Source: Chloroflexota bacterium (GTDB taxonomy: Bacteria > Chloroflexota > Chloroflexia > Chloroflexales > Kallotenuaceae). From it: 7,068 nucleotides of DNA. The notes beneath the pieces were generated by a model. It searched no databases and had not been told where the DNA came from. It saw nothing but the letters and a program-made list of their open reading frames with translations. The translations under genes and the position numbers were made by a program. Positions 4,417 through 7,068 of this stretch are shown here, piece after piece (positions within the stretch are counted from its first letter, which is position 1; each line of letters begins with the position of its first letter). The stretch lies in the NCBI GenBank assembly GCA_019240175.1, contig JAFAYS010000958.1, positions 1 through 7,068 on the forward strand. The letters run 5' to 3'.

Positions 4417-6339
4417 ATGCGCCTGCTCGTCCTCTCACTTTGTCTGATCCTGGGCATCATTCCAGCGATCAAGATAGCACCTGCTGCGGCGCAGCCACAG
4501 GTTGCCGCACCAGTGCCCTTTCCACTTACCCCAGAAGGCTTTGTCGGCGGTCCGACGCATATCATCAAGATTGTTGGGCAGACGGCCTATCTCGGCCAGG
4601 AAAACTCCTTCACAATCCAGGATCTGAGGACGTTTCCGCGCGTTGTGTTGCAGTCGTCGCTGCGCATGGAAGGCCGGGTTGAGGACATTGCCGTCGCTAA
4701 TGGTATCGCCTACCTTGCGCTTAACAGCGGCAAGATTGCGCTGGTTGCCGTCAGCGATCCACAGCGTCCTGTGCTGCTTCACGCGTTCTCGATCGCGTTC
4801 GGGCTGGGCTTTGATCTTGAGGCAGCGGGAACGATGCTGTATGTCAACGCGATGCAGCACGGCCTACAAATCTATGATGTCGGCAATCCACAGGCACCGC
4901 TGCTCAAGAGTACGTACCCGGTATGGATCACCGACACAACCGTCGGTCGCGATCTGCTGGTGATCGGGAACATTGTCTATGCGATCAGTAGCTCGGGGGC
5001 CGCGCCCGGCGTGCATGTGATCGACGTCAGCAATCCCGCCGCGCCAAGTCTCGTGCGCATCATCCCAAAGTCACAGACCGACACGAGGATCAATGCGCTT
5101 ACTGTCAGCGCTGGGCGCTTATATGTGGGCGAGGATTATCGTCTGCGCATCTTTGATCTGGCAGTGCCAACCAATCCTACGCTACTCGGCTCGTATGTTA
5201 CTGGTGTGGGGGATGTGGTAGTTGCCAATCAGCGGGCCTATGTGGTTAGTAATTATCTCGAAATCATCGATGTATCGACGCCCGGCGATCCGCAGTCGCT
5301 GGGCTTCAAGCTTTTGCGCGGCAGCGACACGCGCGCCGAAGTTTTGGGCACATCGCTGTTGGTGGCCGAGGGCACATATGGCCTGACGGCCTTTGATGTG
5401 AGCAATCCTGCCGCGCTACGAACGATTCAGCATACCGCTGTGGGCGGCGAAGCCTGGGATCTGGATGTGGTCGGCGATACAGCGTATGTCGGCACGATCA
5501 ACGGCTTGCAAATTGTCGATATCAGCGATCCCACGCATCCACGTGTCCGCTCCGTCTTCGGCCAGGATGTGGTCGGCGTTAAGGTGGTTGGCGGTCGCGC
5601 CTACCTGTCGATTCTGCCGCTCGGCGATGCTTTCGAGGCGTTTATAGGGCTGCAAGTGGTCGATGTGCAGAACGCGGATCAACCGCTGTTGCTGGGGAGT
5701 ATTGAGGCGGACAGCACACCCTGGCGCGTAGATGTTGTCGGCACACGGGTTTACTGGCTCAACCGAAGTCACGTGGATATTCTGGATGCCAGCGATCCGG
5801 CGGCGATTCGGCGCGTCGGTTACTCCCTCGTCTCCGAGTCCAACGACATCGAGATCGTAGGCGATCGGATGTATCTCGCCGCGCGTCGAGGGATGATGAT
5901 CAGTGATTTGGATGGGGTGAGTGAGTGGGTTTTCGATATCGGGGAAAGCTGTTTTACTACCGGCCTGGATGTAGTTGGGTCGCTGGCCTATCTCGCGATG
6001 GGCGACTGTGGCCTGGTGATCGTAGATCTGAACGATCGCAGCCAGCCACCATTTTTGCGGCAGGTGGGGCGGCTTCAGATGCCCACGTATGACGTAGCTG
6101 TTGTGGGTGGAGTCGCGCTGGTGACGAATATCTACGCTGACGGCGCGCTCTCCGTTGTCGACGTCAGCAATCCAGCCCAGCCTACGATTCGCGATCACTC
6201 GGCTATTTCGGCGTGGGGCTACGATGTGCAGGTGCAGGTGCAGGGCGATCGCGCTTTTGTGTCCAGCGATAAGCTTGGCCTGCAAATCTTCAAAACGCCG
6301 CTCCGATACACCTTCTTGCCACTGGCCCGCCAGCAGTAG
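4417..6339 (+). CDS. Secreted LVIVD-repeat beta-propeller protein, complete
   Basis: A 640-residue exported protein made almost wholly of LVIVD-type repeats (Pfam PF08309 style), a family linked to extracellular or surface proteins with no known enzymatic role. The N terminus is a Sec-type signal peptide: MRLL, a hydrophobic core to about residue 21, then APAAA with likely cleavage before Q26. I count 14 repeats of about 40 residues. Each has a strand like DxxVVGDxAYV, a turn, and GLQIVDVSNPxxPxxLG; the clearest are GVHVIDVSNPAAPSLVR, GLQIVDISDPTHPRVR and GLVIVDLNDRSQPPFLR. Fourteen suits two seven-bladed propellers. The last blade has two extra residues (DVQVQVQGDR) from a GTGCAG triplication. 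The protein ends YTFLPLARQQ. The LSLC near the N terminus is not a proper lipobox, so it is probably not a lipoprotein. It lies 58 bp before its paralogue. Function is unknown; protein or glycan binding at the cell surface is a guess. Confidence 0.92.
   Translation: MRLLVLSLCLILGIIPAIKIAPAAAQPQVAAPVPFPLTPEGFVGGPTHIIKIVGQTAYLGQENSFTIQDLRTFPRVVLQSSLRMEGRVEDIAVANGIAYLALNSGKIALVAVSDPQRPVLLHAFSIAFGLGFDLEAAGTMLYVNAMQHGLQIYDVGNPQAPLLKSTYPVWITDTTVGRDLLVIGNIVYAISSSGAAPGVHVIDVSNPAAPSLVRIIPKSQTDTRINALTVSAGRLYVGEDYRLRIFDLAVPTNPTLLGSYVTGVGDVVVANQRAYVVSNYLEIIDVSTPGDPQSLGFKLLRGSDTRAEVLGTSLLVAEGTYGLTAFDVSNPAALRTIQHTAVGGEAWDLDVVGDTAYVGTINGLQIVDISDPTHPRVRSVFGQDVVGVKVVGGRAYLSILPLGDAFEAFIGLQVVDVQNADQPLLLGSIEADSTPWRVDVVGTRVYWLNRSHVDILDASDPAAIRRVGYSLVSESNDIEIVGDRMYLAARRGMMISDLDGVSEWVFDIGESCFTTGLDVVGSLAYLAMGDCGLVIVDLNDRSQPPFLRQVGRLQMPTYDVAVVGGVALVTNIYADGALSVVDVSNPAQPTIRDHSAISAWGYDVQVQVQGDRAFVSSDKLGLQIFKTPLRYTFLPLARQQ
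6226..6243 (+). repeat. In-frame hexamer repeat GTGCAG x3
   Basis: Three perfect GTGCAG copies encode VQVQVQ in the final propeller blade of the first LVIVD protein. Other blades have two fewer residues at this point (for example DLDVVGD), so one hexamer looks like a slippage insertion. Confidence 0.8.
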
Positions 6340-6384
6340 TGCTTGCCACACATCAACGCCATTACATTCGCGCTTACCCGACAG

Positions 6385-6390
6385 AAGGGA
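6385..6390 (+). promoter_or_regulatory. Ribosome binding site of the second LVIVD gene
   Basis: AAGGGA (within CAGAAGGGAT) lies 7 nt before the ATG at 6398. The same ten bases precede the first LVIVD gene. Confidence 0.75.
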
Positions 6391-6397
6391 TCTGTTC

Positions 6398-7068
6398 ATG
6401 CGTCTGCTTATTCTCTGGCTGTGTCTCGCTCTGGCAATCATTCCCTCAGCCAGAGTCATACCGGTTGCGGCTGCGCCTGAGGTTGCAGCGCCGCTACCCT
6501 TTCCGATCACGCACGAAGGGCATTTCGGCGGCCACGTTCGCATTGTCAAAGTCGAGGGGCAGACCGGCTACCTGGCCGAGGGAAACTATTTCACGATCCT
6601 GGATCTGCGCGCACTGCCGCAGATTGCGCCGCTGGCTTCGCTGCCGCTGACTGGCCCGGTGTACGATATTGCGATCGCCGGCTCGCGGGCCTACCTGGCT
6701 GTCGCAAACGTCGGTCTGGTCGTGGTCAATATGGCCAACCTGCAGCAGCCCAGTGTGATCGCGACGGTGCCGCTGAGTGGTGCCAGCACGCCCGACGACG
6801 TGGAGGTCGCCGGCACCGTGGTCTATCTGCGCACTCGCGGCGACGGCCTGCGCATCTACGATCTGCAAACGCCCGGCGCGCCCGAGCAGCTCGGCCACTA
6901 TGCGGCCCAGTTCGATCAGCTGAGTCCTGGCACGACCCTCGCACGCCACGGCACGACGCTCTACGCTGTGACGAATACGCTCAGTATCAGGGGCGTACAT
7001 GTGATCGACGCGAGTAATCCCCATGCGCCAAGCCTGGCCCGCATCATTCCATCGTCAAACGATGGCGT
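6398..7068 (+). CDS. Second LVIVD-repeat secreted protein, 5' part (runs off right edge)
   Basis: My translation from the ATG at 6398 stays open for 223 codons to the edge of the window. The N terminus is a signal peptide (MRLLILWLCLALAIIPSARV, then IPVAAA with likely cleavage near residues 25-26). About four LVIVD-type repeats follow: segments such as GLVVVNMANLQQPSVIA, GLRIYDLQTPGAPEQLG and GVHVIDASNPHAPSLAR. It matches the upstream gene along its whole visible length, for example VAAPLPFPIT against VAAPVPFPLT, and GVHVIDASNPHAPSLARIIP against GVHVIDVSNPAAPSLVRIIP. It is therefore a tandem paralogue, likely also of about 600 residues. The 58-bp gap has no terminator or clear promoter, so the two genes are probably one operon. 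The protein should be exported like its neighbour; its role is unknown. Confidence 0.88.
   Translation, partial: MRLLILWLCLALAIIPSARVIPVAAAPEVAAPLPFPITHEGHFGGHVRIVKVEGQTGYLAEGNYFTILDLRALPQIAPLASLPLTGPVYDIAIAGSRAYLAVANVGLVVVNMANLQQPSVIATVPLSGASTPDDVEVAGTVVYLRTRGDGLRIYDLQTPGAPEQLGHYAAQFDQLSPGTTLARHGTTLYAVTNTLSIRGVHVIDASNPHAPSLARIIPSSNDG

Noticed and set aside
4417..4443. Lipoprotein signal in the first LVIVD protein (LSLC)
   Set aside because: The residue before Cys9 is Leu, not Gly/Ala/Ser, and the Cys lies too early, inside the hydrophobic core. A standard signal peptidase I site after APAAA fits better.
5416..6549. Antisense open frame (377 codons) across the LVIVD gene pair
   Set aside because: It mirrors the periodic propeller repeats, so it appears regular. 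It has no domain and would overlap two well-supported genes.

Overview
The window is a GC-rich bacterial segment with one minus-strand gene at the left edge and four plus-strand genes. It most resembles a member of the Chloroflexota, class Chloroflexia. This rests on the tandem secreted LVIVD-repeat proteins, a C-terminal 'FLPLAR' tail that I recall as common on secreted proteins of that phylum, a large GT-C-like membrane protein, and short purine-rich repeats between genes. The placement is an inference from gene style. No rRNA or marker gene is present to confirm it.

Layout. Positions 1-1027 (minus) hold the first 342 codons of a class I-type bacterial cytochrome P450. It runs off the left edge before the heme-cysteine loop. 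A divergent control region (1028-1274) separates it from a RimJ/RimL-type GNAT acetyltransferase (1275-1832, plus). After 73 bp comes a 674-residue polytopic membrane protein (1906-3930) with about 13-14 membrane segments and a soluble C-terminal domain, most likely a GT-C-type glycosyltransferase or relative. A 486-bp gap without genes (3931-4416) is packed with structure: a degenerate 7-8-bp purine repeat, several perfect palindromes, a REP-like GGGCGTGAT/ATCACGCCC dyad and a second near-palindrome. Then come two tandem paralogous genes for exported LVIVD-repeat beta-propeller proteins: 4417-6339 (complete, 640 residues, 14 repeats) and 6398 to the right edge (incomplete). The second lacks a stop codon in the window.

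How the genes relate. The acetyltransferase and the membrane protein may be co-transcribed. The two LVIVD genes look like an operon born from a tandem duplication that included the leader and ribosome-binding site. No functional pathway clearly joins the P450, the acetyltransferase, the membrane protein and the propellers. I see no CRISPR array, tRNA, rRNA, integrase or transposase. The most interesting signals are the compact palindrome/repeat cluster at 3939-4191, the enrichment of the octamer GCGATCGC across genes and gap, the atypical I-helix of the P450, and the two-times-seven repeat architecture of the first LVIVD protein. I found nothing that amounts to a demonstrably new multi-gene system.
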